64,000 nt of DNA from Xenophilus sp. E41 (lineage in GTDB: Bacteria > Pseudomonadota > Gammaproteobacteria > Burkholderiales > Burkholderiaceae_C). The stretch spans positions 473,541 through 537,540 of the forward strand of contig NZ_QPIB01000001.1 in assembly GCF_003671765.1 (NCBI RefSeq), read 5' to 3'. Below are positions 26,037 through 35,233 of this stretch, piece after piece. The notes beneath the pieces were generated by a model. It did no database searches. It was given only the letters and a program-made list of their open reading frames with translations, and was not told where the DNA came from. Made by a program: the position numbers and the translations under genes. Within the stretch, counting starts at the first letter, position 1, and every line of letters starts with the position of its first letter.

Positions 26037-26588
26037 TCAGTAATCGGCTTGCCAGTCGACCGTGATGAGGCGGCCGGCCAGGTCAACGCTGTCGACGAAG
26101 GCCGCCACGAAGGGAATCAGGCGCTCGACGGCCTTGCCGTCCTGCTCGGCCGCCAGCACCAGCGTGGTCTGCGGGCCGTTGGCCATCAGCTCGCGCACGG
26201 TGCCCAGGGCCACGCCTTCGCGGTTGACCACCGACAGGCCGATCAGGTCGACCCAGTAGTACTCGTCGTCGCCGGGCGTGGGGAAGCTCGAGCGCGGCAC
26301 GAAGACGCGGGCACCGCGCAGGGCCTCGGCCGCGGTGCGGTCGGGCACCTCCGCGGACGCGGCCACGATGCAGTCGGAATGTTCCTTGGCCTCGCGCACC
26401 GGCAGGCGGAAGACCTTCGAGCTGTCGCCCGGGGCCTGCAGGAACCAGCGCTTGGAAGAAAAAAGCGCCTCGGGACGGGCGCTGTGGGGGAGGACCTTGA
26501 ACCAGCCCTTGATCCCCCAGGCATCGGCGATGCGGCCCACCTCGATGGCGTCCGCCGGCAGTTCGGCGGTTTCGAGCGTGGGCAGCAT
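26037..26588 (-). CDS. rimM: 16S rRNA processing protein RimM
   Basis: A ribosome maturation factor that binds S19 and helps process 16S rRNA. The 183-residue protein has the RimM N-terminal domain (EVGRIADAWGIKGWFKVLPHS, residues 16-36) and the PRC-barrel C-terminal domain (DEYYWVDLIGLSVVNREGVALGTVRELMANG, then LIPFVAAFVDSVDLAGRLITVDW). The end, DWQADY, is typical. It lies between rpsP and trmD and is flanked on both sides by family B repeats. Confidence 0.95.
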   Translation of the reverse strand: MLPTLETAELPADAIEVGRIADAWGIKGWFKVLPHSARPEALFSSKRWFLQAPGDSSKVFRLPVREAKEHSDCIVAASAEVPDRTAAEALRGARVFVPRSSFPTPGDDEYYWVDLIGLSVVNREGVALGTVRELMANGPQTTLVLAAEQDGKAVERLIPFVAAFVDSVDLAGRLITVDWQADY

Positions 26589-26606
26589 CGCGAGGGGATG
26601 GCTCAG

Positions 26607-26683
26607 CCGACGAACGGCCGCCCGAAGGCGGCTGCGCCGCCCTTGGGGGGCAGCGAGGACACGTCAGTGCCGAGCGTGGGGGC
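26607..26683 (-). repeat. Dispersed repeat family B, copy 2 (between rpsP and rimM)
   Basis: On the minus strand it reads CCCCCACGCTCGGCAC, then CCTCGCTGCCCCCCAAGGGC and GCCGCCTTCGGGCGGCCG. It has the same blocks as the copies at 25957 and 56752. Confidence 0.7.
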
Positions 26684-26688
26684 CATGT

Positions 26689-26952
26689 TCAGGCGGCCGC
26701 CTTGGGCGCCGCGGCAGCGGCTTGCTTGATCAGGCGAACGACGGTGGGCGAAGCCTGCGCGCCGACGCTCTTCCAGTAGGTCAGGCGATCCTGCGCGATG
26801 CGGATGCTTTCCTCGTTTTCCTTGGCGGCGGGGTTGTAGAAACCCAGGCGCTCGATGAAACGGCCGTCGCGGCGGGTGCGCTTGTCGGCCACGACGATGT
26901 TGAAGAACGGGCGGTGCTTGGAGCCGCCGCGGGAGAGTCGAATCACGACCAT
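26689..26952 (-). CDS. rpsP: 30S ribosomal protein S16
   Basis: The 87-residue protein starts [20 protein letters not shown] and has the conserved [19 protein letters not shown] and [18 protein letters not shown] segments. It ends in an Ala-rich tail. It is the first gene of the rpsP-rimM-trmD-rplS operon; a perfect TATAAT about 120 nt upstream is the operon promoter. Confidence 0.97.
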   Translation of the reverse strand: MVVIRLSRGGSKHRPFFNIVVADKRTRRDGRFIERLGFYNPAAKENEESIRIAQDRLTYWKSVGAQASPTVVRLIKQAAAAAPKAAA

Positions 26953-27072
26953 GATTTATCCTTCGGGTGGAACCGGCGCCCCTGCAAGAAGATCAAGAGG
27001 CTGCCGAGATTTCTTCCAGCGTTGAGACACGCGACATGGCCACCCGGCCAGCGACACGCTGAAAAGCCTTCC

Positions 27073-27078
27073 ATTATA
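27073..27078 (-). promoter_or_regulatory. -10 element of the rpsP operon promoter
   Basis: A perfect TATAAT on the minus strand, about 121 nt upstream of the rpsP ATG, leaving a leader of roughly 110 nt. The -35 region is weak. The leader could hold autoregulatory structure but none was identified. Confidence 0.6.
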
Positions 27079-27113
27079 GCCCGAGCGCGTTCCGCCTCCA
27101 TTTTTCCAGCCCC

Positions 27114-27641
27114 ATGAGCCTGCACATCCGCCCGAGCCGCGACCAGGACGTCGCGGCCGTCACCGCGATCTACGCCCACCACGTGCTGCACGGCACCGGC
27201 ACCTTCGAGACGGAACCGCCCACCGAGGCCGACATGGCCGCGCGCCGTGCCGACGTGCTGGCCAAGGGCCTGCCCTACCTGGTGGCGGAGAACGAGGCCG
27301 GCGAGCTGCTGGGCTTTGCCTACTGCAACTGGTTCAAGCCGCGACCGGCCTACCGCTACTCGGCCGAGGACTCGATCTACCTGTCCGACGCGGCCCGCGG
27401 GCGCGGCGTCGGCACGCAGCTGCTCACCGCCCTGGCCGACGCGGCGCAGGCGGCCGGCGTGCGCAAGCTGATCGCCGTGATCGGCGATTCGGCCAACGCC
27501 GGCTCCGTGGGCGTGCACCGCAAGCTGGGCTTCTCGCACGTGGGCGTGCTCAAGGACTGCGGCTGGAAGTTCGGCCAGTGGCGCGACGTGGTGCTGATGG
27601 ACAAGGTGCTGGGCGAAGGCAGCGGCACCGCCCCCGAATGA
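27114..27641 (+). CDS. GNAT N-acetyltransferase, phosphinothricin-acetyltransferase-like
   Basis: A 175-residue GNAT protein of the Pat/MddA group. It has IYAHHVLHGTGTFETEPPTEADM, the YCNWFKPRPAYRYSAEDSIYLSDAARGRGVGTQLL acetyl-CoA loop (R-G-R-G-V-G), and GDSANAGSVGVHRKLGFSHVG. Family members acetylate phosphinothricin, methionine sulfoximine or related amines; the native substrate is unknown. The ATG at 27114 is divergent from rpsP, 35 nt from its -10. The next gene begins 16 nt after the stop. Confidence 0.87.
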   Translation: MSLHIRPSRDQDVAAVTAIYAHHVLHGTGTFETEPPTEADMAARRADVLAKGLPYLVAENEAGELLGFAYCNWFKPRPAYRYSAEDSIYLSDAARGRGVGTQLLTALADAAQAAGVRKLIAVIGDSANAGSVGVHRKLGFSHVGVLKDCGWKFGQWRDVVLMDKVLGEGSGTAPE

Positions 27642-27657
27642 AGAACACGTGCCACCC

Positions 27658-28149
27658 ATGACCGCCGACGCCACCACTCCTGCCGCCGCGATGGCCCGCT
27701 CCCCGAAGAGCAAGACGCTCGCCGCCTGGCTTGCCTTCCTCGGCGGCCCGCTCGGGCTCCACCGCTTCTACCTGCACGGCCTGGGCGACCTGCTCGGCTG
27801 GCTGCTGCCCATCCCGACGGCCCTGGGCCTGTACGGCATAGAGCGGGCCCGCCTCTACGGCCTCGACGACGGCTGGAGCTGGGTGCTGATTCCCTTCGTG
27901 GGCTTCACCATCGCCGGCTGTGCGCTGATGGCGATCATCTACGGCCTGGCGACGCCCGAGAAATGGAACGCCCGATACAACCCCGCTTTGGCGCCCGACG
28001 CGGCGCCGGGCCGCACCAGCTGGTTCACCATCGGTGCGGTGGTGTTCGCGCTGCTGATCGGCACCACCGTGCTCATGTCGAGCATCGTGTTCAGCTTCCA
28101 GCGCTACTTCGAGCACCAGATCGAGGAAGGCCGCAAGATTTCGCAGTGA
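27658..28149 (+). CDS. TM2-domain-like membrane protein
   Basis: A 163-residue membrane protein. The region KSKTLAAWLAFLGGPLGLHRFYLHGLGDLLGW matches the TM2 motif with its HRFYLHG turn. Further hydrophobic segments lie at SWVLIPFVGFTIAGCALMAII and TIGAVVFALLIGTTVLMSSIVF, giving about four helices. Function is unknown. The ATG at 27658 is chosen; a GTG 9 nt upstream is also in frame. Its stop codon touches a family A repeat, and the Pit gene converges beyond it. Confidence 0.75.
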   Translation: MTADATTPAAAMARSPKSKTLAAWLAFLGGPLGLHRFYLHGLGDLLGWLLPIPTALGLYGIERARLYGLDDGWSWVLIPFVGFTIAGCALMAIIYGLATPEKWNARYNPALAPDAAPGRTSWFTIGAVVFALLIGTTVLMSSIVFSFQRYFEHQIEEGRKISQ

Positions 28150-28202
28150 AATCGGCCTGCAGTGCGCAGCCCGCCTGCGCGAGCAGCTATCGAAAAGATA
28201 GC
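28148..28202 (+). repeat. Dispersed repeat family A, copy 3 (between TM2 gene and pit)
   Basis: AAATCGGCCTGCAGTGCG, then CCGCCTGCGCGAGCAGCTAT and GAAAAGATAGC. It occupies the whole space between two convergent genes, so the terminal GCTATCgaaaaGATAGC palindrome could help termination. Confidence 0.85.
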
Positions 28203-28204
28203 GA

Positions 28205-29215
28205 TCAGAAGATCTGCAGGCTGACCCAGTAGGCGATCGCGGCCACGAAGGCCGCCGCCGGGATCGTGAAGATCCAGGCCCACACGATGTTGCCCGCCAC
28301 GCCCCAGCGCACTGCGCTCATGCGCTGCGTGGCACCCACGCCGACGATGGCGCCGGTGATGGTGTGCGTGGTCGACACCGGGATGCCCAGCGCCGTGGCG
28401 ATGAACAGCGTCAGCGCCCCGCCCGTCTCGGCGCAGAAGCCGCCCACGGGCTTGAGCTTGGTGATCTTCTGGCCCATGGTGCGCACGATGCGCCAGCCGC
28501 CGAACATGGTGCCCAGAGCGATGGCCGTGTAGCAGGCCACGATGGTCCACAGCGGCGGCTCGGCCGCGCCGGCCGACGCGTAGCCGGTGGCGATCAGCAG
28601 CATCCAGATGATGCCGATGGTCTTCTGCGCGTCGTTGCCGCCGTGGCCCAGGCTGTAGGCACCGGCCGAAACGAGCTGCAGCCGCCGGAACCAACGGTCC
28701 ACGCGCGAGGGCGTCGAGCGGCGGAAGATCCAGGCCACCGCGACCATCATCAGCGAGCCGAGCAGGAAGCCCAGCAGCGGCGACACGAAGATGAAGGCGA
28801 CCGTCTTCCAGATGCCGGCGGCCACCAGGCCCGAGGCGCCGGTCTTGGCCATCACGGCGCCGACGATGCCGCCGATGAGCGCGTGCGACGAACTGCTGGG
28901 AATGCCGTAGTACCAGGTGACCAGGTTCCAGCTGATGGCCCCGACCAGCGCGCCGAAGACCACGTGCACGTCCACCACCCCGGGCTGGGCGATGCCCTTG
29001 CCCACCGTCGCGGCCACGCTGAGGTGGAAGACGAAGATCGCGATGAGGTTGAAGAAGGCGGCGAAGAGCACCGCCTGCCCGGGCCGCAGCACCCCGGTGG
29101 ACACGACGGTGGCGATGGAGTTCGCCGCGTCGTGGAAGCCGTTCATGAAGTCGAAGGCGATCGCGAGCGCGACCAGCAGCACCACCACCCAGAGGGCGAC
29201 CTGAACCGTTGCCAT
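28205..29215 (-). CDS. pitA: Inorganic phosphate transporter, Pit family
   Basis: A low-affinity metal-phosphate:proton symporter of the inner membrane, 336 residues with about ten helices. Both PiT signatures are present: FDFMNGFHDAANSIATVVSTGVL near residue 22 and SLGHGGNDAQKTIGI near 194, the inverted repeats of the transport core, plus GIPVSTTHTITGAIVGVG and GIPSSSSHALIGGIVG. The start at 29215 gives MATVQVALWVV. It follows the DUF47 gene by 13 nt, so the two form an operon. Confidence 0.93.
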   Translation of the reverse strand: MATVQVALWVVVLLVALAIAFDFMNGFHDAANSIATVVSTGVLRPGQAVLFAAFFNLIAIFVFHLSVAATVGKGIAQPGVVDVHVVFGALVGAISWNLVTWYYGIPSSSSHALIGGIVGAVMAKTGASGLVAAGIWKTVAFIFVSPLLGFLLGSLMMVAVAWIFRRSTPSRVDRWFRRLQLVSAGAYSLGHGGNDAQKTIGIIWMLLIATGYASAGAAEPPLWTIVACYTAIALGTMFGGWRIVRTMGQKITKLKPVGGFCAETGGALTLFIATALGIPVSTTHTITGAIVGVGATQRMSAVRWGVAGNIVWAWIFTIPAAAFVAAIAYWVSLQIF

Positions 29216-29228
29216 CGAAGCGCCCTGC

Positions 29229-29873
29229 TCAGGAGTTCTCGAGGATGATGCCCTCGATCACGTTGGCCACGTCCTCGCACTTGTCGGTGATGGTCTCGAG
29301 CAGCTCGTAGATGGCCTTGAGCTTGATCACCTCGCGCACGTCGGGCTCCTCGCGGAACAGCTTGCTCATGGCGCTGCGCATCACGCGGTCGGCGTCCGAC
29401 TCCAGGCGGTCGATCTCCTCGCAGGTCTTGAGCGTGGCCTCGGCGATCGCCGGGTCGGTGATCTTGCCCAGGTACTTGACCGCGTCCTTGAGGCGGTCAC
29501 AGCACTTCACGCTCAGCGTGGTCAGGCGCGTGATCTCGTCGGTCATGTGCCGCACGTCGTACAGCGCCATGGTCTCGGCGCAGTCCTGGATCAGGTCGGC
29601 CACGTCGTCCATGGTGTTGATGAGCTTGTGGATCTGCTCGCGGTCGATGGGCGTGATGAAGGTCTTGTGCAGCACGCGGTTGACCTCGTGCGTCACCCGG
29701 TCGGCGGCACGCTCGGCGTTGTCGACGTCGCGGTTGTACTGCTCGCGCAGGTGCAGGTCGTTGTAGTTGGCGACGAGCTGCTCGAAGGCACGCGCGGCCT
29801 CGACGATGCGCTCGGCGTGCTGGTTGAACATCTCGAAAAAATTGCCCTCACGGGGCAGCAGCTTGCCGAGCAT
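29229..29873 (-). CDS. DUF47 (PhoU-like) partner of the Pit transporter
   Basis: A 214-residue all-helical protein of the DUF47/YkaA family, distantly related to PhoU. It starts MLGKLLPREGNFFEMFNQHAE and has helices rich in acidic metal-binding residues, e.g. DDVADLIQDCAETM, CEEIDRLESDADRV and LLETITDKCEDVANVIEGI. Such genes lie next to pit genes in many bacteria and control Pit activity. The ATG at 29873 has an AAGGAA site; an in-frame upstream reading adds 19 unconserved residues. Confidence 0.9.
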   Translation of the reverse strand: MLGKLLPREGNFFEMFNQHAERIVEAARAFEQLVANYNDLHLREQYNRDVDNAERAADRVTHEVNRVLHKTFITPIDREQIHKLINTMDDVADLIQDCAETMALYDVRHMTDEITRLTTLSVKCCDRLKDAVKYLGKITDPAIAEATLKTCEEIDRLESDADRVMRSAMSKLFREEPDVREVIKLKAIYELLETITDKCEDVANVIEGIILENS

Positions 29874-29970
29874 GGCGACGGGTTCCTTACACGATGTGTG
29901 CGACAGGGTGATGACACCCAGGCAGCCCATGAGTGTAATTGCCAGCCCTCGCGGTGCCGGCCGGGCGGCT

Positions 29971-30444
29971 TCAGAGCCGCCGGATCGCCTGGTCGGCCAC
30001 GGCCGCGAGCGCCGCGGCGGGCACGCGCGCCGGCGCGATCTCGGCCAGGGGCTGCAGGACGAAGGCCCGTTGCTGCATGCGCGGGTGCGGCACGACCAGC
30101 GCGGGGCTGTCGATGCGGCCGTCGCCGTACAGCAGCAGGTCCAGGTCGAGCGTGCGCGGCGCGTTGCGGTAGGGGCGTTCGCGGCCCTCGGCCTGCTCGA
30201 TGCGCTGCAGGGCGGCCAGCAGGGCCGGCGCCGTCAGCGTCGTTTCCAGGGCGGCCACGGCGTTGACGTAATCCGGCCCGCCGGCGTCGACCGGCGCGCT
30301 GCCGTAGAGCGACGAGCAGGCGACGCGACGTGAGCCGGGCAGCTGCGCGAGCGCCTCGATGGCGCGCTCCACGGTCGCCCGCGCGTCGCCCAGGTTGCCG
30401 CCGATCCCCACGTAAGCCAGGACCGGGGCACGCGCAAGGCTCAT
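29971..30444 (-). CDS. folK: 2-amino-4-hydroxy-6-hydroxymethyldihydropteridine pyrophosphokinase
   Basis: Transfers pyrophosphate from ATP to the pterin in folate synthesis. The 157-residue protein shows [44 protein letters not shown], and the signature [18 protein letters not shown], followed by [22 protein letters not shown]. Its ATG overlaps the pcnB stop in an ATGA, so translation is coupled. The order hda-pcnB-folK is conserved in betaproteobacteria. Confidence 0.96.
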   Translation of the reverse strand: MSLARAPVLAYVGIGGNLGDARATVERAIEALAQLPGSRRVACSSLYGSAPVDAGGPDYVNAVAALETTLTAPALLAALQRIEQAEGRERPYRNAPRTLDLDLLLYGDGRIDSPALVVPHPRMQQRAFVLQPLAEIAPARVPAAALAAVADQAIRRL

Positions 30445-32057
30445 TCGCCGGTGCCGCCGCCCATGTCGCCGCCGGCTGCCGGTGCTGCGCCGCCAGCCGC
30501 ACGGGGCTTGCGGCGCCGGCGGCGCTTGCGCGGCGCGCCGGGCGTCGCCTCGCCCGCCGCCTCCGGCTCGGCCACCACGTCGTCCGCGGCGTCGACCGCC
30601 GACTCCTGCGCCTCGCGCGGGGCACGCGGCGCGGGCGCGCGCACATGCACGCGCGGGCCCGGCTGGCGCTGGCCCTTGCGCTGCTCGGCGCGCACCTGGT
30701 CCATCAGGTCCTGGCGGCGCAGGTCGTCGGCGGTGCTGAACTCCTGCCACCACTCGGCGATGGCCTCGTCGACCTCGCCCACGTCGGCGCGCAGGCGCAT
30801 GAAGTCGAAAGCGGCACGAAAGCGCGCCTGCTCCACCAGGCTGTAGGGCGTGGAGCCGCTGCGCTTGTCGAAGCGCGGCTGCATCATCCAGATCTCGCGC
30901 ATGTCGGCGGCGAGCTTGCCGCGGCCCGACACGTCGCCGATGCGGGCGTTGAACACGTCGTCGATGGCGTCCTGCAGGGCCGGGAACGGGGCCTGGCCAC
31001 GCTGGTTGCCATGGTCGCGCATGCGCGATTGCCAGCCCTCCCGCACATCGTTCCACAGCACGCAGGCCAAGAGGAAGCTGGCCGCCACCGGCTTGCCCTC
31101 GCCCACGCGGCGGTCGGTGTCGGCCAGGGCCGCCTTCACGAAGGGCTGGTCGGCGCGCTCGACCACCACGTCCAGCAGCGGATAGATGCCGCTGGCCAGC
31201 CCCAGCTTGCGCAACTGCTCGATGGTGGCGATGGCATGCCCGGTCTGCAGCAGCTTGAGCATCTCGTCGAAGAGCCGGCTCTGCGGCACGTCGGCCAGCA
31301 GCTTCGCCGATTCGACCAGGGGCGCCGCGGTCTTGGCCTCCATCTTGAAGCCGAGCGCCGCCAGCTTGGCCGAGAAGCGGATCGCGCGGATCACGCGCAC
31401 CGGGTCTTCGCGGTAGCGCGTGGCCGGGTCGCCGATCATGCGCAGCGTCAGCTTCTTGGCGTCGCGGATGCCGTGGTGGTAGTCGACCACGATCTGGCGC
31501 GCCGGGTCGTAGTACATGGCGTTGACGCTGAAGTCGCGCCGGGCCGCATCCTCGTCCTGCGGGCCCCAGACGTTGTCGCGCAGCACCCGGCCGCTGGCGT
31601 CCACCGCATGCTTCATCGCCGCCAGCTCGCTCTTGCTGGTGCGCTCGTTGCCGGCGACCTGCTCGGCAGCCGCGTTGTCCATGTAGGCGCGGAAGGTCGA
31701 GACCTCGATCACCTCGTGCTCGCGCCCGCGCCCGTACACCACGTGCACGATGCGAAAGCGCCGCCCGATGATGAAGGCGCGTCGGAACAGCCCCTTGACC
31801 TCCTCCGGCGTGGCGTTGGTCGCCACGTCGAAATCCTTGGGCCGCAGGCCCAGCAGCAGGTCGCGCACCGCGCCGCCCACGATGTAGGCCTCGAAACCGG
31901 CCTGCTGCAGCGTGGTGACGACGTTCTTCGCGCGGTCGTCGACCAGGTCGGGGTTGATGCCGTGCACGCTGGCGTCGACCTCCTCGCGCTTGCCGAAGCG
32001 CGACTTGGCGCCGGCCTTGGACTTGCCCAGGATTTTGTCGATGAAGGTCTTGATCAT
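30441..32057 (-). CDS. pcnB: Poly(A) polymerase
   Basis: Adds poly(A) to RNA 3' ends and so promotes decay. The 538-residue protein has the class II nucleotidyltransferase core: [32 protein letters not shown] with the catalytic DFD, then [13 protein letters not shown] and [24 protein letters not shown], which separate it from CCA-adding enzymes. The C-terminal 80 residues are Arg/Ala/Pro-rich and basic ([13 protein letters not shown]), suited to RNA binding. The ATG at 32057 is preferred to a GTG 24 nt upstream. It follows hda by 30 nt. Confidence 0.94.
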   Translation of the reverse strand: MIKTFIDKILGKSKAGAKSRFGKREEVDASVHGINPDLVDDRAKNVVTTLQQAGFEAYIVGGAVRDLLLGLRPKDFDVATNATPEEVKGLFRRAFIIGRRFRIVHVVYGRGREHEVIEVSTFRAYMDNAAAEQVAGNERTSKSELAAMKHAVDASGRVLRDNVWGPQDEDAARRDFSVNAMYYDPARQIVVDYHHGIRDAKKLTLRMIGDPATRYREDPVRVIRAIRFSAKLAALGFKMEAKTAAPLVESAKLLADVPQSRLFDEMLKLLQTGHAIATIEQLRKLGLASGIYPLLDVVVERADQPFVKAALADTDRRVGEGKPVAASFLLACVLWNDVREGWQSRMRDHGNQRGQAPFPALQDAIDDVFNARIGDVSGRGKLAADMREIWMMQPRFDKRSGSTPYSLVEQARFRAAFDFMRLRADVGEVDEAIAEWWQEFSTADDLRRQDLMDQVRAEQRKGQRQPGPRVHVRAPAPRAPREAQESAVDAADDVVAEPEAAGEATPGAPRKRRRRRKPRAAGGAAPAAGGDMGGGTGE

Positions 32058-32087
32058 GAATTCAGTGGTTGGGCGCCTCACGGCGCC

Positions 32088-32771
32088 TCATTCGTTTTCC
32101 AGCATGGAGCGGATCAGCGGGATGGTCACCGCCCGCTGGGTGCGCAGTGCGTAGCCGTCCAGGTGCTCCAGCAGTTCCATCAGGCTGCCCAGGTCGCGGC
32201 TGAAGCGGTGCAGCACGTAGTCGATCACGTCGTCCGACAGCATCACCCCGCGCGCATCGGCCGCCTGGCGCAGCACCGCGCGGCGCTCGGCCTCGCTCAG
32301 CACCTGCAGCTGGAACACGTGGCCCCAGCCCAGGCGCGTGCGCAGGTCCTCGCGCAGCGGCAGATCGGCCGGCGGCAGGCTTCCGGCCGCCACCACGCCG
32401 CGCTGCAGCGTCTGCGCGTTGACGAACCAGTTGAAGGCCGCGTGCTGCTGCAAGGCGGTGTACAGGTGCACGTCGTCCATCAGCACGGCGCTCCAGCGCT
32501 CGTCGAAGGCCGGCGGATCGAACAGGCCCGGGTGCAGCCAGCCCACCTCGGCGCCCTGCTCGCGCAGCGCGGTGCGCACCGATTCGAGCAGGTGCGTCTT
32601 GCCGCTGCCGCCCTCGCCCCACAGGTAGGTGGGCACCGGCGAATGCACCGCCCCGCGGCCGGCGCCCACCCACAGCTGCAGGTGGCGCAGGGCAGCCTCG
32701 TTGGGGCCGGCGAAGAAGCTGGCGAGGGTCGGCCCGGCCTGCAGACCGATGTCGAGCGCGAGCTGCTTCAT
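32088..32771 (-). CDS. hda: DnaA regulatory inactivator Hda
   Basis: A DnaA-like AAA+ protein that with the beta clamp stimulates ATP hydrolysis on DnaA to prevent reinitiation. In the 227-residue protein the N-terminal KQLALDIGL is the clamp-binding motif, followed by LWGEGGSGKTHLL (Walker A), VLMDDVHLY (Walker B) and a C-terminal DYVLHRFSRDLGSLMELLEHLDGYAL with the arginine-finger region. The ATG at 32771 starts with the clamp motif, fixing the start. It is the first gene of hda-pcnB-folK and divergent from purM. Confidence 0.93.
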   Translation of the reverse strand: MKQLALDIGLQAGPTLASFFAGPNEAALRHLQLWVGAGRGAVHSPVPTYLWGEGGSGKTHLLESVRTALREQGAEVGWLHPGLFDPPAFDERWSAVLMDDVHLYTALQQHAAFNWFVNAQTLQRGVVAAGSLPPADLPLREDLRTRLGWGHVFQLQVLSEAERRAVLRQAADARGVMLSDDVIDYVLHRFSRDLGSLMELLEHLDGYALRTQRAVTIPLIRSMLENE

Positions 32772-32906
32772 GCCATGGATGGGAACGGAGAAAGGGAGGG
32801 GGATCGGCCGGGAACGCCAGGGGACGGCCCTTAAAATCACCCGAAATTCTATCGGCCCGCCCGCATCGAGCGGCGGCGCCTCTTCCATTCCTCCCGCCTG
32901 CCGACC

Positions 32907-33977
32907 ATGACCTCGCCCTCCTCCACCCCGCTCAGCTACAAGGACGCCGGCGTCGACATCGATGCCGGCGACGCGCTGGTCGACCGCATCAAGCCGCTGG
33001 CGAAGAAGACGATGCGCGAGGGCGTGCTGGCCGGCATCGGCGGTTTCGGCGCCCTGTTCGAGGTGCCCAAGCGCTACAAGGAGCCGGTGCTCGTCTCGGG
33101 CACCGACGGCGTGGGCACCAAGCTCAAGCTGGCCTTCGAGTGGCAGATGCACGACACCGTGGGCATCGACCTGGTGGCCATGAGCGTGAACGACGTGCTG
33201 GTGCAGGGTGCCGAGCCGCTCTTCTTCCTCGACTACTTCGCCTGCGGCAAGCTCGACGTCGACACCGCTGCCCGCGTGGTCGGCGGCATCGCCCGGGGCT
33301 GCGAGCTCTCGGGCTGCGCCCTGATCGGCGGCGAGACGGCCGAGATGCCCGGCATGTACCCGGCCGGCGAGTACGACCTGGCGGGCTTCGCCGTCGGCGC
33401 CGTCGAGAAGTCCAAGATCCTCACCGGCCAGAACGTCAAGCCCGGCGACGTGGTGCTGGGCCTGGCCTCGCACGGCGTGCATTCCAACGGCTTCTCGCTG
33501 GTGCGCAAGGTGATCGAGCGCGCGGGCGCCGAGCTGCCCGCCACCCTCGACGGCCAACCCTTCCGCGAGGCGGTGATGGCGCCGACGCGCCTGTACGTCA
33601 AGCCCGTGCTGGCGGCGCTGGCCAAGCATCCGCACTCGAAGGATGCCGCCTCGCCCGGCGGCATCAAGGCCCTGGCCCACATCACCGGCGGCGGCCTGCT
33701 GGAGAACATCCCGCGCGTGCTGCCCGAAGGCACCGCCGCGCACCTGAAGAAGGGCAGCTGGCCGCAGACCGAACTCTTCGCCTGGCTGCAGAAGGTGGCC
33801 GGCATCGACGACATCGAGATGAACCGCACCTTCAACAACGGCATCGGCATGGTGGTGGTGATCGACGCCGCCGAAGCCGCCGCCTGCGCCGCCACGCTGC
33901 GCGCCGAAGGCGAGACGGTGTACGAGATCGGCGCCATCGCCGAGCGCGGGACCGGCGCCGCTGTGGTCGTGGGCTGA
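32907..33977 (+). CDS. purM: Phosphoribosylformylglycinamidine cyclo-ligase (AIR synthetase)
   Basis: The fifth step of purine synthesis, closing the imidazole ring with ATP. The 356-residue protein has [71 protein letters not shown] and [21 protein letters not shown], then [13 protein letters not shown] and [17 protein letters not shown]. All belong to PurM. A TAAAAT at 32832 may be its -10. It is followed by a family C repeat and the AI-2E gene. Confidence 0.97.
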   Translation: MTSPSSTPLSYKDAGVDIDAGDALVDRIKPLAKKTMREGVLAGIGGFGALFEVPKRYKEPVLVSGTDGVGTKLKLAFEWQMHDTVGIDLVAMSVNDVLVQGAEPLFFLDYFACGKLDVDTAARVVGGIARGCELSGCALIGGETAEMPGMYPAGEYDLAGFAVGAVEKSKILTGQNVKPGDVVLGLASHGVHSNGFSLVRKVIERAGAELPATLDGQPFREAVMAPTRLYVKPVLAALAKHPHSKDAASPGGIKALAHITGGGLLENIPRVLPEGTAAHLKKGSWPQTELFAWLQKVAGIDDIEMNRTFNNGIGMVVVIDAAEAAACAATLRAEGETVYEIGAIAERGTGAAVVVG

Positions 33978-33990
33978 CCTGTGAAAAGCG

Positions 33991-34037
33991 GGCAGCCGAA
34001 CGCAGAGGGCGCAGAGGGTTCGCAGAGGGCGCAGAAG
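33991..34037 (+). repeat. Dispersed repeat family C, copy 2 (half element after purM)
   Basis: GGCAGCCGAACGCAGAGGGC followed by GCAGAGGGTTCGCAGAGGG and CGCAGAAG. It matches the left arm at 21421-21467 at nearly every base. The inverted right arm is missing, so this is a half copy. Confidence 0.8.
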
Positions 34038-34120
34038 TATTTCGGGATGAAACCCGCTGGCCTTTGCGCCGCATCCGCGCACGCCGCCCCCTTGCGTCCC
34101 CTTTGGACGTCTCGCTCGTC

Positions 34121-35218
34121 ATGAGCCCCACCGAACCCGCCGCAGTGGCAGCCACCCACGAGGCCCCGGCCTCGCGCTGGGTCGTCGGCGCCAGCTACGT
34201 GCTGATGGGCGCGGCACTGCTGGGCATGCTGCTCAACCACCTGCTGGTGGGGCTGCTGGCGGTGTGCGTGGGCTTCTTGGCGACGCGTACCTTCGTGCGG
34301 GGGGTGATCCGGCTGGCCGAGCGCATGATCGCCCGTTCCCGCCCCGACGCCGCGGGCCGCAGCCTGCCGGCGCGCATCCAGAGCCTGATCCAGGCGCTCA
34401 CCATCGTCGTCGTCGTGGCGGGACCGCTGGCGCTGCTGGGCGTGGGGCTGTCGCAGGCGCGCGAATTCGTGGTCGACGCGCCGCAGCAGTACCGCGAGCT
34501 GCTCGACTACGTGGCCCGCACCATCCTCGACCTGCGCGAGAAGCTGCCGCCCGACCTGGCCGCCTCGCTGCCGGCCGCGGCCGGCGACGTGCAGCACATG
34601 GTTGCCAACTACCTGCGCACCCAGGCCGGCTCGCTCGCCCTGGCCGGCCGGGCCTGGCTCACCGCCCTGCTCTTCGCCTACGTGGGCCTGATCGTCGGCG
34701 GCCTGGCCGCCGTCGCGCGCCCGCCGGCCCTGCGCCAGCCGCTGGCCGCCCAGATGCACCGGCGCATCAGCGTCTTCGGCCAGGCCTTCCGGCAGATCGT
34801 CGCCGCACAGTTCTGGATCGCGACCTTCAACACCGCCCTCACGGCCGTGTTCCTGCTCTTCGTCCTGCCGGTGTGGAACCTCGCCCTGCCCTACACCCCG
34901 GCCCTGATCACGCTCACCTTCCTCGCGGGGTTGATCCCGATCGTCGGCAACCTGCTGTGCAACGTGGTGATCACGCTGGTAGGCCTGTCGGTGTCGCCGC
35001 TCACCGCCGCTGCCTGCCTGGCCTTCCTGATCCTCATCCACAAGGCCGAGTACGTCATCAACGCCAAGGTGGTGGGCAGCCGCACGCACATCGCGGTGTG
35101 GGAACTGCTGGCCGTCATGTTCGCGGCCGAGGCGGTGTTCGGGCCGGCGGGCCTGGTGGCGGCGCCGCTGTTCTACGCCTACCTCAAGAAAGAGCTGCAG
35201 GCCGCGCGGCTGGTCTGA
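34121..35218 (+). CDS. AI-2E family transporter-like membrane protein
   Basis: A 365-residue polytopic membrane protein of the AI-2E transporter (PerM-like) family. Paired N-terminal helices (SYVLMGAALLGMLLNHLLVGLLAVCVGFLA), a long soluble loop around residues 115-170, and a cluster of C-terminal helices including LPYTPALITLTFLAGLIPIVGNLL, the conserved family motif, are visible. Members export varied small molecules; the name comes from TqsA, and transport of AI-2 is not implied. The ATG at 34121 follows a half family C repeat. The radical SAM gene starts 15 nt after the stop, so they may be co-transcribed. Confidence 0.83.
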   Translation: MSPTEPAAVAATHEAPASRWVVGASYVLMGAALLGMLLNHLLVGLLAVCVGFLATRTFVRGVIRLAERMIARSRPDAAGRSLPARIQSLIQALTIVVVVAGPLALLGVGLSQAREFVVDAPQQYRELLDYVARTILDLREKLPPDLAASLPAAAGDVQHMVANYLRTQAGSLALAGRAWLTALLFAYVGLIVGGLAAVARPPALRQPLAAQMHRRISVFGQAFRQIVAAQFWIATFNTALTAVFLLFVLPVWNLALPYTPALITLTFLAGLIPIVGNLLCNVVITLVGLSVSPLTAAACLAFLILIHKAEYVINAKVVGSRTHIAVWELLAVMFAAEAVFGPAGLVAAPLFYAYLKKELQAARLV

Positions 35219-35233
35219 GGGGGCCGCCCGAGC

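Noticed and set aside
30600..32834. Rightward open frame (834 codons) opposite pcnB and hda
   Set aside because: Antisense artefact; both leftward genes are conserved end to end.
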